This document shows, piece by piece, positions 25,360-38,872 of a DNA stretch of 64,000 nt. Under the pieces are notes generated by a model, which saw only the letters and a program-made list of their open reading frames with translations, did not search any database and had not been told where the DNA came from. This stretch comes from Trichoplax adhaerens (taxonomy: Eukaryota > Placozoa > Uniplacotomia > Trichoplacea > Trichoplacidae), in NCBI RefSeq assembly GCF_000150275.1, contig NW_002060943.1, positions 12,028,878-12,092,877 on the forward strand. Direction: 5' to 3'. The translations under genes and the position numbers were made by a program. Position 1 is the stretch's first letter, and each line of letters starts with the position of its first letter.

Positions 25360-26007
25360 ATTGCACTTTCATCAAATTTATTTCGATTAAATTAGGAATA
25401 AAGTAGGGTAGTTCAAAGTGTAGTAGTAGAATTTTAAACAAAGTAAAGTATATAATAATTATCTTACTTAAATGCCAATTACTTTTGGTCATCCTCTAAA
25501 GTTTCAGTACACGTATACGTTACTTTCGGCAGACCTTCTTAGTTTGATAGTTTTCAAAATGCGTAGTTTTGTGATGTATGGTAGTTATTAGCAAGAGTCA
25601 TCAAAGATCTAAATTAAAATATTGATCAAGTACTCGTATAATGACATGAAGATTGTTATTTTTAATTGTCATTTAAAGTATTAATTACATATCATAAAAG
25701 AAATATTGATGCATTTATTATTATACATTGTACATCGTGTCGATAATAATTTTTGTGACGTAAGAAAAATAGCAAGATATTAGGTCAATGCACAGTTTGC
25801 AATTTCGACTGATAAAATCTCTTTTGCTAATTCCGGGATAAATGAAATTTGGGTGAGAAGATATTCAATCATGTAAACTAATGCGATGTCATCATTGCTA
25901 ATCTTTACACTTGAAGCTTCAATATAGCAGTATCGCATTTCTTGCAGTCGTGAGTTTATATTATTTGGTCAAGTCAGTTTAACCATTTATTTAACTTGGA
26001 ATCAAGC

Positions 26008-27049
26008 ATGGATTCTCTGAATAATATGACAAGTAATGGTACGGTATTGGACATTTTCTCTATAGTTTACAGGTATTCAGCTATCGCTAGTATTGTAGTA
26101 TATATCTTTGGATTCATTTTCAATGCATTTGCCCTTTACCTTTTCTTCATTGATCACCATTTGAAGACAGCACTTTATAAATTAATGGATATGTCGACCG
26201 TATCAGACACTATATCTACATTGACTTCAATAATTAGTCATTGCTTAATCGTGAATAGTAAATTAAATGTCTCCCAAGGAAAGTTATTTTGCAATGTATT
26301 CAGGCTAATCGTTTTACATCTTACCTTGTATCTATGTTTAACTTGTGCCTGATAGGAGTAGATCGTTATTTTGTAATTGTTAAGCCATTTTTAGCCATTT
26401 GCACAAAATATAAAGCCTACATCTTAAGAATAAGTGAAATTGCTATATGGTTATTAACAATATTTGTTCAATTGCTTCTATTCGATCATATGAGCGGTTG
26501 TAAAGAAGATCCTATGCTCTGCGATATACCCAATATAACGCCTTCAGCTAAAGCTTTCATGATTACACATATAATTTTATTTGTCATTCCAACGGTTGCT
26601 CTTATCATAATATACTATAAAATTATTACTTATCAAATGTCGTATCGACTATCTGGAACGAATATAGAAAATCTGTGGATAGAAGGACAGGTTTAAAAGA
26701 AATGGCTGATAAAAGTACTTGCTAGAATATCCTTTTCGTATATCATTACGAGTTGGCCACTTTTGCTGTTACTACTGGAGTAGCTTTAAGTGGTAAGACA
26801 ATAATACAACTACGTCGAGAAAGTTCCTTCCTTTTCGCATTGATCGTATTTTCTATGATGGCAATGGTCTCCATCAATATACTTAATTCGCTAATATATT
26901 TGAAGTTTGATCAAAATATAAAAAATGGGGCATTAATATTACTACAGCGAATGCATTTACTACAATGCAAACGCGGTCATGCTATCGAAATAATGTCCGT
27001 TGAGGACACAAACACATCTTTTTTAGAGTATCATTTCTTCCATTTCTAG
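26008..27049 (+). pseudogene. class A GPCR, copy 2, broken
   Basis: Clear paralogue of the 24358 receptor, with TM1 to TM3 (FCNV), then LCLIGVDRYF, EIAIW, LLCDI-like loop 2, TM5, SWPL and LNSLIYLKFDQNI. The frame is broken three times: a frameshift at about 26310 in TM3, an in-frame TAA at 26694-26696 before TM6, and a frameshift at about 26760 in TM6. The TM7 motif has changed from NPLIY to NSLIY and TM6 is degraded. No short intron removes these lesions, so it is read as a pseudogene. The first ATG at 26008 is kept. Confidence 0.88.
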
Positions 27050-27501
27050 CGAAATCTTTAGCGTACGGTTGCTTTGTATGTGTTCCGTAGAAAATTGGAA
27101 TATAGTTTTGATAATGATTTTAATCAAAGCGGATTCTTATGATTATATGCACTAATATTAATATAATAAGCAGTTTAGCGTAGAAATTTGCCTTTAATGT
27201 CCACTTCGTTTGTATTGTAACGATTTTTATTCTGAATTTGCTATATGGTATTTTATAGCTGTATAATATACTCTTAATGTGCTTCGAATAAGAATATTTG
27301 AATATTCATAATCTTGAGCAACCTTGTTTACATATTAATTTGCTCGATTCAACCCATGTTTTACATGCTGATGTTTAATATTCTCTCAAGTCTTGATAAA
27401 TCTGAGAAACATTTATCATTAGCAAAAAATTTACGTTTCCATACATTAACTTCTACCATAGAGTCAACTTATGCTATTTTTAATTTATTGAACGTGGGTT
27501 C
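27050..27501. other. spacer after GPCR pseudogene
   Basis: AT-rich. A 63-codon open frame at 27314-27505 has no recognisable feature. Nothing supported. Confidence 0.4.
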
Positions 27502-27960
27502 ATGACGTTACTTTATTAGATGAGATAATTTTTCCGTGTAAGACAGAGTATAGTACTCTGTTTGTACCATGTCTTGTGAAATGCCTGGTATTTACAGAAT
27601 CATTTTTACTTATTATGCGTATATTTGTCAAAATGATATTAATAACAGAAACAATAAATACCCTCTGATGGTAGTAATTCGTCGTTATTCTATTCTTTAC
27701 TTGAGGTTCATTATTGCCCATACCACTAATTATTAGTTTACTATTCATTCATTAACTTATCAAGCTAAATTGATATTTTGTTTTCTTTCGAATAAAACTT
27801 CTTTACTTACAATACTTGCTTATTACTATCACTTAAATATCTCGTTCGCTCTTAAGTTCTGGAAGGTAAGAAATATCTTAGTGCTACTCAGACTACTAAT
27901 GTTTTAAGATAACTACCGTACTATGACCACGGCCGCAATGGCTGTCACACTATTGAATAC
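27502..27960. repeat. direct repeat A, possible LTR remnant
   Basis: About 450 bp that recurs in the same orientation at 28365-28855, with shared blocks such as TTCGTCGTTATTCT and ACTTATTATG. The two copies flank a retroelement RNase H fragment, so they may be the 3' and 5' LTRs of one minus-strand element. Confidence 0.6.
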
Positions 27961-28154
27961 GCATTGAATAAGCATATTATGGCTCAATTCAAAGTCATAA
28001 ACAATAATAATATTCAATTAACAAATGAGGATTGTTGTCTACAACACGGCAATCTCTAATACTATTTTTAATCACACGACAGTATATCATTACAGTTATT
28101 CTACTATCGCAAATTACTACTAGTAATATGCAAGGAGCATCAAACTCCGTAACA

Positions 28155-28319
28155 ATCCCCACACTTAAAGATAACCTAGGGGTAGGGTATATTTTTTTCT
28201 AATTAAACTAGCCTTGGTAAAGCATCGGCTGTTGTGTTCTTTGCTCCAGGTCGATGCTTAATACTAAATTTATATTGGTCCACGGCCAGGGCCCATTGCA
28301 TCAACTGATAGACTTTTAC
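28155..28319 (-). mobile_element. Ty3/gypsy-type RNase H fragment with polypurine tract
   Basis: On the minus strand 28319-28203 encodes a 38-residue end of a reverse-transcriptase-linked RNase H domain, with WALAVDQYKFSIKHRPGAKN followed by TADALPRL, the standard C-terminal block of gypsy-like polyproteins. A stop follows. About 40 bases on, a purine run (AGTGTGGGGAT on the minus strand, 28155-28164) is followed by TGTTACGG at 28154, like a polypurine tract and the start of a 3' LTR. The rest of pol is gone. Confidence 0.8.
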
Positions 28320-28364
28320 TATAGCATTAGTTCATCTTATTCATAATTACTAGAATTAAAGTAC

Positions 28365-28855
28365 ATCATGTTACTTCATTATTCCAATGAGACGATCTTT
28401 TCACGTACTGCAATACCAGTACTCTGCTTATACCATGTCCTGTGAAGTCTTTAAAATTTATAGAGTAACTTTCACTTATTATGTATGCATTCATTATGTT
28501 GCTGCATTGAAGATGATATATAAATAATGAAAATAATAAATACATCCTGATAGTAATAGTTCGTCGTTATTCTCTTCTTTACTTGAGATTCATTATTGCC
28601 CCTTCGGACACCTATCAATATGTTGATAATTCATTAGCTTATCAAGCTAATTGAATTTTTGTATTCTCTTTAACTTTTAAAATACTTACCATATAGGGTT
28701 TACTTCCATCATTTACACATCTCGCTGGTAAGTAAATAAGATTTAAGGGAAGAAATATATCCTAGTTTTACTCGAACTACTACTATTTCAAGGTAACTAC
28801 ATATCATGACTACAGCTATGATGGCTACCACACTATTAAGGACATAGCTTTGCGA
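28365..28855. repeat. direct repeat B, possible LTR remnant
   Basis: Partner of 27502-27960. Similarity fades beyond about 28855, where copy A continues towards the polypurine tract. Confidence 0.55.
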
Positions 28856-31800
28856 GTAAACACTATATAAGATATTATTCAATGGTGAGAGTTAAATATG
28901 GAACACATATCACTAGATTGTGAATATTAACTTGTGCAACGTGCATTCGTAGAAAATAATCGTAGTAACTGTGGTTACATTAAGATCAATCACAATCGCT
29001 TGTGATGATATTTTATGAATTAGCAAACTAATTTAAGTTTCACTGTATCTGTAGCTTGCAACTGCTGATGGAAAAAATGTGCTACAGTAAGCTTGCCTGT
29101 CCTACGTATCTTAAAAATATTTGTAATCTAGAGCTTATAATGAACATATGTTTTTTAATGGCCAATTATTGATAAGTTAGAATATCAAACAGCTCATACT
29201 CTAATGTTAGATTAAACTAGGGAGAAACATGGTAGAGTACGTAATCTTACTAAAAATTTCAGGCAAATCTATCACGAGCAAGGTTAAACCATGAATAGGC
29301 TTTGAAAATGTAGCCAGTTTAGTTGAAGAATTTATTTCACTTTTTTTTCACTAACCAATTACATGATACATGGCATCAAAATTATTCCATTAGTTCGCTA
29401 AAAGTATGGCTAATCCTTTAAATTTATTATCTTAGCATTAAAGTAGCTAAAATGTTAGGAAATCTTTAATAAAATGCCAGTATATTCGTAACTTTATCAT
29501 CATAAAAAATTCTATCTAATTTAGAATTAATTCTTTCAGTTTCTCATATCAATAAGGCGAAGATTGAATTTCTGTCAAACTGGTCTGTAATGACAACCTT
29601 GAATTACCAATTTCTATATTAGGAGTTATTTATTCATCTAAGTTACAGCTACCATTAAATCTGCAGCTATAACATAATTGCAGTTTGCTATTAGCTCGAT
29701 GCAGTCATTTCAACATAATGTAAAAGTAATCTATAATATACTGGTTGTGGTAATTTACCTTGACATATTTTGGCGATTGTTGCAGTTTACACTCTAAGTA
29801 CAGCATGCTACCGTTAAAGTGATATAAAATACTGTGAAGGACAGATTAATAATTTAATCAGTTTAATAGATTATTTACTACTTAAGATTAACTACGGTAC
29901 TTATAGTAAGAATCATCGTGATTATAATCATGATGCAAAAAATCGCAAGTTAATTTCTTACTGATATTCTTACATGATAGTAAAAACTAGTTGAGTGCAG
30001 TCTGAACCATATAAATATACAAGAAATCTAATTGAACGTACAGTAATACGAAGTATTTATTGTTTAGTGGTAAATAATACGAGGTAACATAAACAGGCTG
30101 ATAAAACTTTCTACAACATCACATATATTTTTGAAGATTGTCTATCTAATTTACCGACATGGTGATGTTACTCACGTATATTATGTATTTTATGTGTTCA
30201 CGATTTTAAGATCATAAGCGGAAGTCTTATAAATCGCATTTTATTCATTGCGATTTTTAAGACCTAACAACTATACGAATTAAAATATACATTAGCTTAC
30301 TGCAAGAGTACAAAAGATGAATTATATAATGACGTTGTCGACCAGTAAACATTATAAAAACGATGAAATTCAATTATAAGCCTTAATGTGCCGATTAAAT
30401 ACCATAGAATTTGTAGATGTTATTATAGGTGGAAGGTGTCAAAAATTTATAGAATAGGTGTAAGTCTATGAAAGCAAACAGTAGCTACATATGATATTTT
30501 TATACTGTGTGCACGTAGATCGTTTCGATGTTGTGATTAAAATACTAAGATAGTGTACAGTAACTGATAGCTGCTATGTTATTGAAGAAAGCTGTTCCTT
30601 TTAAATTTAATTCTATGCTACAAGATGATCGAAATTATCGGCTGAAAATACATTATCTATAGGCGTAGCGGTCGAATTTTTTTATTTGAAATATAGTTCG
30701 CGTAATAATCAGGCATAGATTACGCAGTGATAGGTATTCCGTAAAAGATACATGAAGCACCTTATAAATATTTGTAATACACCGCAAAGAAGTCAAAAGA
30801 CAAAGAAATTATATAGAAATTGTACTGATGTTGAATACTCGGCTGCTCAGTGTTTGCTGAGTAATTCTAATTTCTTTAACAATTTCGTAGGTAGGTCAAA
30901 GAAGTGTTGACGGTTCTTTTTGTTTTTAGTAATTTTAGTATTAATTGTTACGCGTACACTACGCTTCTCTTTCCGCACTTTTATTGCTTATTGTGTTGGC
31001 TAGAAGAAGGAGACGTCAAAATTCTAATCCAAAAATTATTAATAAAAAAATCCACACCTTTACTGATCTTGCAAACTGTTCTATTTTCGATATGAATTTG
31101 ATTAAAGCACAAAGAGCTTTATATTATACATCCAGTACAGTAATGACGGCAATCATCCGATGCCTTAAAAAAAAGAAAAGCAGGTAGTCAATTCAGTTAC
31201 AGACCTATTTGCATTGCACCTTTAATTTTGTCTTCGATATCAATGAATTTATCATAACTGCTCTATCAGTAGGCTGAAAATTAAATTGAAATTGTGAACA
31301 GCTTAGAATAAAACTAATATTGTGGTTCACAACGGAATAAGTAATGAATTGCCTCAGCTATTTGGTAACCATAAGTTTGTAATAAGTTTGTTTTTCATTA
31401 CTGATCAAGAAGGTGATGTTTTAAACTTTATTTTCTGAAAGATTTTGTTTTAAGGGTTATGCTATATGAATATGTATTTAATCGTGCATGGTTTCGATCT
31501 TAGGCTAATCCTCTGATTCTGAAAGAAAATGCAAAATTAAGGTTTGCATCTAAAAATTTCTTGTGATCGAAGTTAACGATTATTTTATCGAAAAAGAATT
31601 TACGACTCACTTTAAATATATAGTACTACTTGATTCGCAGTAATATGTTCATCTAATATCCTGATATTTTCACAGATTAAGAAATATTGTAATCCATTTT
31701 TCTTTCAAACAAAATCGGATAAATTATTATGTTTGTTGTTATATGAATATTTTATAATTAAAAAATTAATAATAGTTATCTAAGTTAAATTGTTTTAGAC

Positions 31801-33061
31801 TTTATTCACTATATTAATCGTTCTATGGCGAAATTTCAAATTGTGTTAAATGAAATTCATAGCTAAGTTCTTTTTATGACAAGGTGAAAAGCATCCTCAT
31901 ATATTAATAATATGTAGGCATAGCATAAGCGATAAAATTTGTAGAGATTTCATTACTTGATCTATATGGTTGTTATTTTTATAAAATTTCAAATTCAACA
32001 AGATTAATATTTAGCATTTAGCTACTATGAAATGAATTTCTAGCTGTTGCTATTAGTGATGCTTCAATGAAAATAAATCAAAATCAAAATAGGACAATAT
32101 CAATCAGAAGAAGGAAGCAGTTGGTATTTAAATAGCCTTGTGGAATCATTTTGTCTTTCCTTTAATTTATGCTAACAATTTGTCAAATTTTTTACAATGG
32201 CATTCTACGATTCATTGTTATAATTTCTTATTCATTCATTCTATAAGGTACTGATTTTAACTGAGCTAAATTTTTTACTCCATTACCTTCCCATTGTACT
32301 TCGATAGAATAATTGATTCCACTAATGCATTTAATCTAGAGTGCAAACCATCTGAATTTTAATTTACTCCTGTTATCATATCGAGGGTTAAATTAAAAAC
32401 ATGTAACAAGCTTAATGGAAAACTTCAGCATAGGTTAAATGGTTATTATATGGCTTCCATCTTTGGATAAATAACGTACAGTATCTCGATTATAAAGAAT
32501 ATCGAAACTGTGTAAGATTGGTCGTTTTCGACTTTAAAATCTTTTTGAAGGAAAAACGATTATAGCTAGCTTATTATTGCTTCGGCAGTTGGTAATAATC
32601 CCATCGCCTTTTAAAATTAATCTTCAAATTTAAATTGTACAAGGCTAATAGGGCTTGAAATTTATCTTTATATCAAAATTGGACTAAGCTACAGAAACCT
32701 GAAATTTGCCTTTACATGTATCTTGTTTCGGCTATAGAAAATGTTGCTGCAATTAATTTCTTATGCAAATAATATACTGATTTGAATAGTTAATATCGAC
32801 TGATTAAAAGCTTGTTGGTTACGGAATTATTTTTAAACTTGATTCAAGTGCTGAAATTTCGTTACTGTTATGCTGCTAATGGATACGACCTTATGAACTT
32901 ATCAATGTTATACGCAGCTATTCGTATCAAATTTTGATAATATCTTAATAATTACTTAAAACATCACAGTCAAGGAATAAGTTTGTATCAATTCTTTGTT
33001 TCAGAAACTGTTAAAATTACATTAGATGTTAAATTTATCTAGACGAGATCGAAAATATGAT
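28856..33061. other. AT-rich spacer
   Basis: About 4.2 kb. One open frame at 30945-31187 (plus) starts with a hydrophobic run followed by RRRRR and ends KKKKSR. It has no family match and no good start codon. Nothing else was recognised. Confidence 0.4.
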
Positions 33062-34078
33062 ATGAATAACTCTGCAAATAATGATACACCCGTAATAACT
33101 ATATTTGCAATTTATCAATTTGCATCTGCTATTGCTATTCCAATATTTATCATTGGATTATTGCTTAATCTGTTTATGTTGTATATTTTCCTGGTCGATC
33201 GGCATTTTAAGACGACCACCTATACATTGATAGGTATATCAGTCGTATCAGATACTATATCAGTGTGCTCTATGTTAGTTGGTGTTTGCTTTATTAGTGA
33301 TAGTAAGCTAGATTTTATTCGAGGACAATTGTTTTGTCGCTTAACATTAATAATCATTTTCGCATCGTTCTTCGTATCAATGATGAATCTGTGCCTAATA
33401 GGAATAGATCGCTATTATTCAATTGTTAAACCCTTCTCAACGAAATATAAGCTCCGTAAACCTTACATCATAGGAATAGCGGAATTTTTTTTTTGGCTAC
33501 TAGCTATAGTAATTCATTTACCGTTGTACAAGTACGTATCAGTTTATCCACAAGATCCCTTATTATGCGATTTTCTAGTTATAACACCCTCAATATCGTC
33601 TTATTTAATAACGCACGCTGTAATTTCATTTGTAATACCTTCGATTATTTTAGGTGTTGTATACGGTAAAATTGTTATATATCAAAAGTCTTACCGAAGA
33701 CCAGGAAACGCTATCGATGGCCGACAGATAGAGAAGCAGTCGAGAATGAAACGAATAATAAAAGTATTAATTAGTATTTCGGTCTGCTATATCGCTTTGA
33801 GTTGGCCATTTTTTGCTTCCACCGTAGGAATGGCTATAACTAGTAAATCACTAATGGATTTACGTCAAGAAAGCTCTGCCCTTTTATTATTGGCTTATTT
33901 CTCTGTAATTATAACTTTATCAATTACAATTTTAAATCCGCTCATTTACTTAAAATTCGATAACAATATACGGAAAAGATCACTGTTCTTACTTAATAAA
34001 ATGAAACCAAGGCGATGTAGAGGACGCAGTCGCATTAACCCAACCGAGTCATTTAGAAATGCATATAGAGTCAATTAA
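33062..34078 (+). CDS. class A (rhodopsin-like) GPCR, copy 3
   Basis: Intact receptor of 338 residues in one exon, aligned without gaps to the 24358 receptor from about residue 9 to TM7. N36, D64, C92, D116-R117-Y118, W145, C169, P193, SWPF and N292-P-L-I-Y296 all sit at the same positions. The C-tail is longer and Arg-rich (MKPRRCRGRSR). The start is placed at the second Met (33062) because MNNSANN matches copy 1; the frame is open 12 codons further up to an ATG at 33026. The two intact receptors differ most in loop 3, the extracellular loop before TM7 and the tail. Ligand unknown. Confidence 0.92.
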   Translation: MNNSANNDTPVITIFAIYQFASAIAIPIFIIGLLLNLFMLYIFLVDRHFKTTTYTLIGISVVSDTISVCSMLVGVCFISDSKLDFIRGQLFCRLTLIIIFASFFVSMMNLCLIGIDRYYSIVKPFSTKYKLRKPYIIGIAEFFFWLLAIVIHLPLYKYVSVYPQDPLLCDFLVITPSISSYLITHAVISFVIPSIILGVVYGKIVIYQKSYRRPGNAIDGRQIEKQSRMKRIIKVLISISVCYIALSWPFFASTVGMAITSKSLMDLRQESSALLLLAYFSVIITLSITILNPLIYLKFDNNIRKRSLFLLNKMKPRRCRGRSRINPTESFRNAYRVN

Positions 34079-35849
34079 ATTACAATTTTATTAATTTCTA
34101 TTAGTTTAATTTGATAATTTTATTGGTCCTCATATAATATTAGTGAGTTTGTTTCAGCGTTAATTATTCGACAGTGAATGCTGACTTGAATTTCTTTATA
34201 AGGTTTTTTCTTTAACTGTATTATCGGGAATATTGTATTTCTTTGAACGTTCGCCTAAATGTTTACATCCATTAAATGGTTATTGGGAAATGCTTTGGTT
34301 TATCTAACATAGAGTCTGCAAGAGTCTGTAATTTTTGGCGCTGAAAATGATTGACTATGGCATTACTATTTAAACAAAAGGCTAAGAAATTTACTTTTAT
34401 CTACTTTTACTTAAACTTGTAACATAGCTACTAAGATTATTAACACAAGCTATTATTCTGTGAGCTTTAAGAAGTTACTATGAAGCAAAAATTACTTTGA
34501 TCTCTTGTTCACGAAGTAGAAACATTAAATGGTTCAAAATACATGCTCCTACAATTAAATGTAATGATTTATTCCATGCGATATTTTTCAAATATTAGAA
34601 TAGATGAAACTCAGCGGTAATTATTTACCGAATGGGAAGTAATAGCCTATGTTACCGCAACTATTTTATTTTTCAGTTGATCGTTTAGAAAATCAAGCGA
34701 AATGGTTTAGACATTTAATATGGCAACTGATTAAGTTTACTATCATCCAAAAGACAGTAATGCAAAGAAAATTTCAACCTTGAAATGGTTGGACTTACTG
34801 TTGTGTTCGTAATGTAGGTCTAGCAAGCTAGAAATTTAATATCGCTATTTACGTATTATTTTGATCAACATCATGCCGCTCTTGAAATGATAACGTACAT
34901 GAAAGAATTCTCTATTTCAAAATATGATATAACGGTAATGGAAAGGTCACACAAATTAATATTACATCGTGCCCCTAATCCAAAATGTTATGCCAATCAC
35001 TGGGTTGTGTACTGTTTGAATGATCAATATCAAATGCAGGGATAAAACAATTCGAAGATCAATCTGGTACTTATTTTTATTTTCTGCAATTTCCTTTAAA
35101 TATTTAATACTATTTTAAAATTGCTGCCTACGCAGCCTTTTAATCACATCAAAACTTATGGAGTGATTTCGCTATTTTGGATCAGCGTTGCTCAGTAATT
35201 AATCTCATGACTTAATTTATTGCCTATGGTTACTCTCTATCGCAATTCGTAAAGGAAATTAATATCCAGAAAAAAGTGAATTTATATCATACATCATCGA
35301 CGTCAATGTAGTATAGAAACTTAATTTCGTGTGCTGTTTCTTCATAAATTAAATAATCATCATATCCACTCCGACGTTAAAGGATTCTAATTTGTATTTC
35401 GTTTGAGGGTTTTATTTATCTATGAATACTTTGCTTATTAAACTGATTAGCGAGTAATTTTGAATTTGCAATGTGTATTGTTTATAAAGTAGAATACTAA
35501 GAGCTTTCAGTAATTATGATACTTGAATTACGATAATATTAATCTTAGAGGGCTTTGATGCCATTGATATCCTATTACGATATACATGATATTTTCGTAA
35601 TTTTAAGAATATAAGTGATATGGCATCTAAACTATAGCGTAATGACATAAAACAATAATACTATAAAAATTATTTGTACTAATTTCACACATTAAATTTA
35701 TTCTATTAGGTATGTTTATCTTAAAGTCAACATTAGAGCAAAGTTATGAGATAGAGTGATATACTGGTTTCAATACAGCACATGCTTGGAGTTAGATTAA
35801 GCTATATAATACTATAGATGAAAACAGAAACAATACTAATAAATTCGTA
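34079..35849. other. spacer
   Basis: AT-rich sequence downstream of the third GPCR. No coding, RNA or repeat feature recognised. Confidence 0.4.
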
Positions 35850-36216
35850 TGTCACGAACTACTCTCCTGACAAGGGATAAAGTATAGTATTTTGTTCCTC
35901 TAAGTTGCTACTGTCAACTACTATTTTAGTTTCGGCCTAGAACTTCCCTTCTAGACTGTAGTTTCGCAAATAAACTTCACAACGTGGAGCTACTTTTACT
36001 TTATTTCAACTAATTCGAGCAATACGATGCACTCGTAAAAGACTACAGAAATCATCTACTAACGAGCAATATTCGTAGTCACAAGTCAAATCATAAAAGC
36101 TTAGTTGACCTAATTTACATAGATAAAACTATAGAGAAAAACACCTTTCTTTGTTCAAGAATAGATAAGAGAAAGAGATAAGGAGTCTCGAATTCCGTTA
36201 ACAGACTCCCCACACA
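35850..36216 (-). mobile_element. candidate LTR with polypurine tract
   Basis: Read on the minus strand, a purine-rich run (TGTGTGGGGAG, about 36207-36216) precedes TGTTAACGGAATTCGAGACTCC-like sequence starting at about 36203. This resembles the tract and LTR start at 28164-28140. About 350 bp on, the sequence ends GTTCGTGACA at 35850, the imperfect inverse of the start. An AATAAAG signal lies inside at about 36000. No target duplication was found, as expected if the 5' part was truncated. Confidence 0.45.
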
Positions 36217-37018
36217 GTTCATTAAGATTAAACATACTAAGTGGTCTAACCGGCACGGAAAATAAGTAAATGACTCATTAGTGTAACATAATAGGAATGC
36301 CAGTTATTCGGCTTACAGTGCAAGGCTAAGAAAAGAACACACGAAACAATATACATTTATACTACTATAGGACTCCAATTGAGTCATAAACGAAAGAATA
36401 AATGATATCGAATTAATAATAAGTATGGAAATATACCAAAACACAAATACTTAATTTATACCGTATCATTCACGGTGTAGTTGCACCGTGACATCATAGT
36501 ATACGGCACTGTGTACTTGTGCACAAGTTCCTGACGTACCGATATTTTAGTGGGATGAAATTGCAATTCGGCTTTATAACGTATGCTGATCTTGCTATTA
36601 CCTGTACATCTTTTTAATTAAGTTAAGATTAATTTTATCTTGCAAATAGATGCATGTTAGCGAATGTAAGACAAATTTAATCGGTAAAGAAATGTAGCAG
36701 TCTTTTCCAACATAATCCTATCGCTGTCGAGCATTATTATTCCTTTAATCAATATAAACAAATTTAGTTCTTCAAATAAGCAGAATTTTTTATAATCAAC
36801 TCTATTTTAAAGTTTATTTTAGCAGTAATAAATCAATATTTAAGCTTAAAGTGGCCTATTTATGCCTATGCATATTTGATACCATTAATTGCAGTGATCT
36901 CTAAAATGTTGTTTTTTTCGTATTTCGCTAAAAGCTGTCTTTAATCATTCATACAAGCATTAGGATAATTCTAACGGTACTAGAATATGAGAAAATTTAA
37001 TGTCTGATTAAATATTTG

Positions 37019-37201
37019 CTACCGGTTTTCTTGTTGGATAACGTCAATTACCTCTGAAAGCTTTAAGACTGCAGCAAATTCTGTCCAATCTTCGCCGATA
37101 GAATTTGCGATCCAATAGAAAGAAATTATGAGATCTAAGATACGAATAGATTGATTTGGAGTAACAAGCGAATTGGAGGTAATCGTTATCAATTTAGAAA
37201 G
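37019..37201 (-). CDS. death-domain fragment or exon
   Basis: Minus-strand open stretch of 61 codons that follows an AG acceptor. Its last part, FYWIANSIGEDWTEFAAVLK followed by LSEVIDVIQQEN, matches helices 1-3 of the Death domain (pattern: l..iA..lG.dW..lA..L.ls...I..i..en). It ends at a TAG that overlaps a possible donor (CG|GTAGCA), so the remaining helices would need a downstream exon; none was found between 36.5 and 37.0 kb. It is either one exon of an unresolved gene or a relic. It lies on the same strand as the decayed TPR copy at 39-40 kb. Confidence 0.55.
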   Translation of the reverse strand, partial: LSKLITITSNSLVTPNQSIRILDLIISFYWIANSIGEDWTEFAAVLKLSEVIDVIQQENR

Positions 37202-38722
37202 CTATTTACTGTATTGTTCTAAATGCTTCTTTTCGATCAGACTATGAAATAAGCCAGCATATAATTGCATTTATAGTACCATGGAGTGACTAATTATACA
37301 ACCGTACCGTAGATACAATATTTGTATGAGAGCTGATTTCGGTATAAGTTAATTAGGTAATATTGTAATTGTCTTAAGGAGGTAAAATTTAGTACTTTTA
37401 GATATTTATATAATAAAACCATTTACTATGAGAAACAGAACATAATAAATTGGACTATTGTACATTACAGCTGAGCTTCATTGAATCATTTTGATACTGA
37501 TAGCAATAAAATCGGTAGCTGGCTCTATTATTTCATAATATTATAAGGCAGACTATATGATTTTTATTGGTTTTAATATTAGCAGTACTGTACTCCGCAT
37601 TTGATTAGCTGTGGTTTGGTAGCAAAGTTAAGATTGCGTTAAGACTATGATTATGCTATAAAAATAGATATTTTATGTAGAATTTAACAACTATATTTAA
37701 CGGACACAATTAGACGGTTGGAAGTTTATCGTTTACTTGATTGCTATCATGTATTGTGTGATTTTTGCTGTTGATCTAACAATGGAAAGTGAGCAGTTGC
37801 TGTTATTAAATTGACCAAAGGGGAGGATTGTCAGCTAATGTGCATGTGCAAATGAATTACAATTGAATTAAATTATACTGTCCAATACTGTGAATGTGAA
37901 ATGCTGTCTGTGAAAGATTGCAGGTTATTGGTATAGAAGTGGGTATTTCTATTGGTTTTCCTATAAATTTAAAAAGAAAATATAGAATTCATTTCTAGCT
38001 AATAGATATCAGTCAAGTATTAATAGATAGTAATTGCGCATGACTTTGTTAATGGGATCTTAGTATTGCCGGAATGCAGATATAACTTACCACAACTGAA
38101 TGTATCGAATGATATACTTTCTGCCTTTGAAAGAAGTACAAATAATCGTAGCTCAATTCAGTAATAATAATATAGATCAAAGATAAAAAATATTAATTTA
38201 GCGGTATTTATTTTTATCCCTCTCTTACATTACGTATAAATTTTAAGGATACTAAAATGATATTGACTGTAAATCATATTCAAAATTTATGTACAATGAA
38301 TACATCAATAAGTAAAAATACACTATTACTTATACGCGATAGCACATATCAGGTAAGGAATCTTGGAAACTTTATTTATTACACGATCGTATTCGGAATC
38401 CACGTAATTTGGTGTTTAGAAAGATAAGCGTAACCGCAGTTACTATATAAGTTATGGGCATTTCGGCTATTACCGAACTTCAAAATCTTATCCTTATCTA
38501 TAATTATTTGTGAACAATGATAATGTATTGCTACGCACAAAACTAATAATAAGGCACCATCTCGATGTCTATTCATAATCTTGCGATATTACAGCAAGAG
38601 ATTTGTACGGAATAAAGAATAAACATCAATACTATTATATAAGTTTTGAAAGTCTTTAATCTATGTGTATGTTTCAGCCACGCGTTAACCTTGATTTTCC
38701 GGTTCGGTTTTGCATTTTTGCT

Positions 38723-38872
38723 TTATTCTCTACTCTGGGTCTTAATGGACAGGAAATAATTATTAGCACCGTCATTAGAACATCTTGCAGTAATTACAGG
38801 TGCGAGTATAACTCCTATTCGATGATTAAAATCTAAATCTGGAACCTGGAGTGCACGAGCCTTTAAGTTCAT
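38723..38872 (-). CDS. small open frame, unknown
   Basis: Forty-nine residues from an ATG to TAA with strongly coding-like composition (it includes QVPDLDFNHRIGVILAPVIT). No family recognised. It lies between the decayed TPR copy and the death-domain fragment on the same strand, so it may be another relic exon of that gene. Confidence 0.25.
   Translation of the reverse strand: MNLKARALQVPDLDFNHRIGVILAPVITARCSNDGANNYFLSIKTQSRE

Noticed and set aside
30945-31187. Hydrophobic-basic 80-codon plus-strand frame
   Set aside because: Starts without ATG, has no family, and lies in AT-rich spacer.
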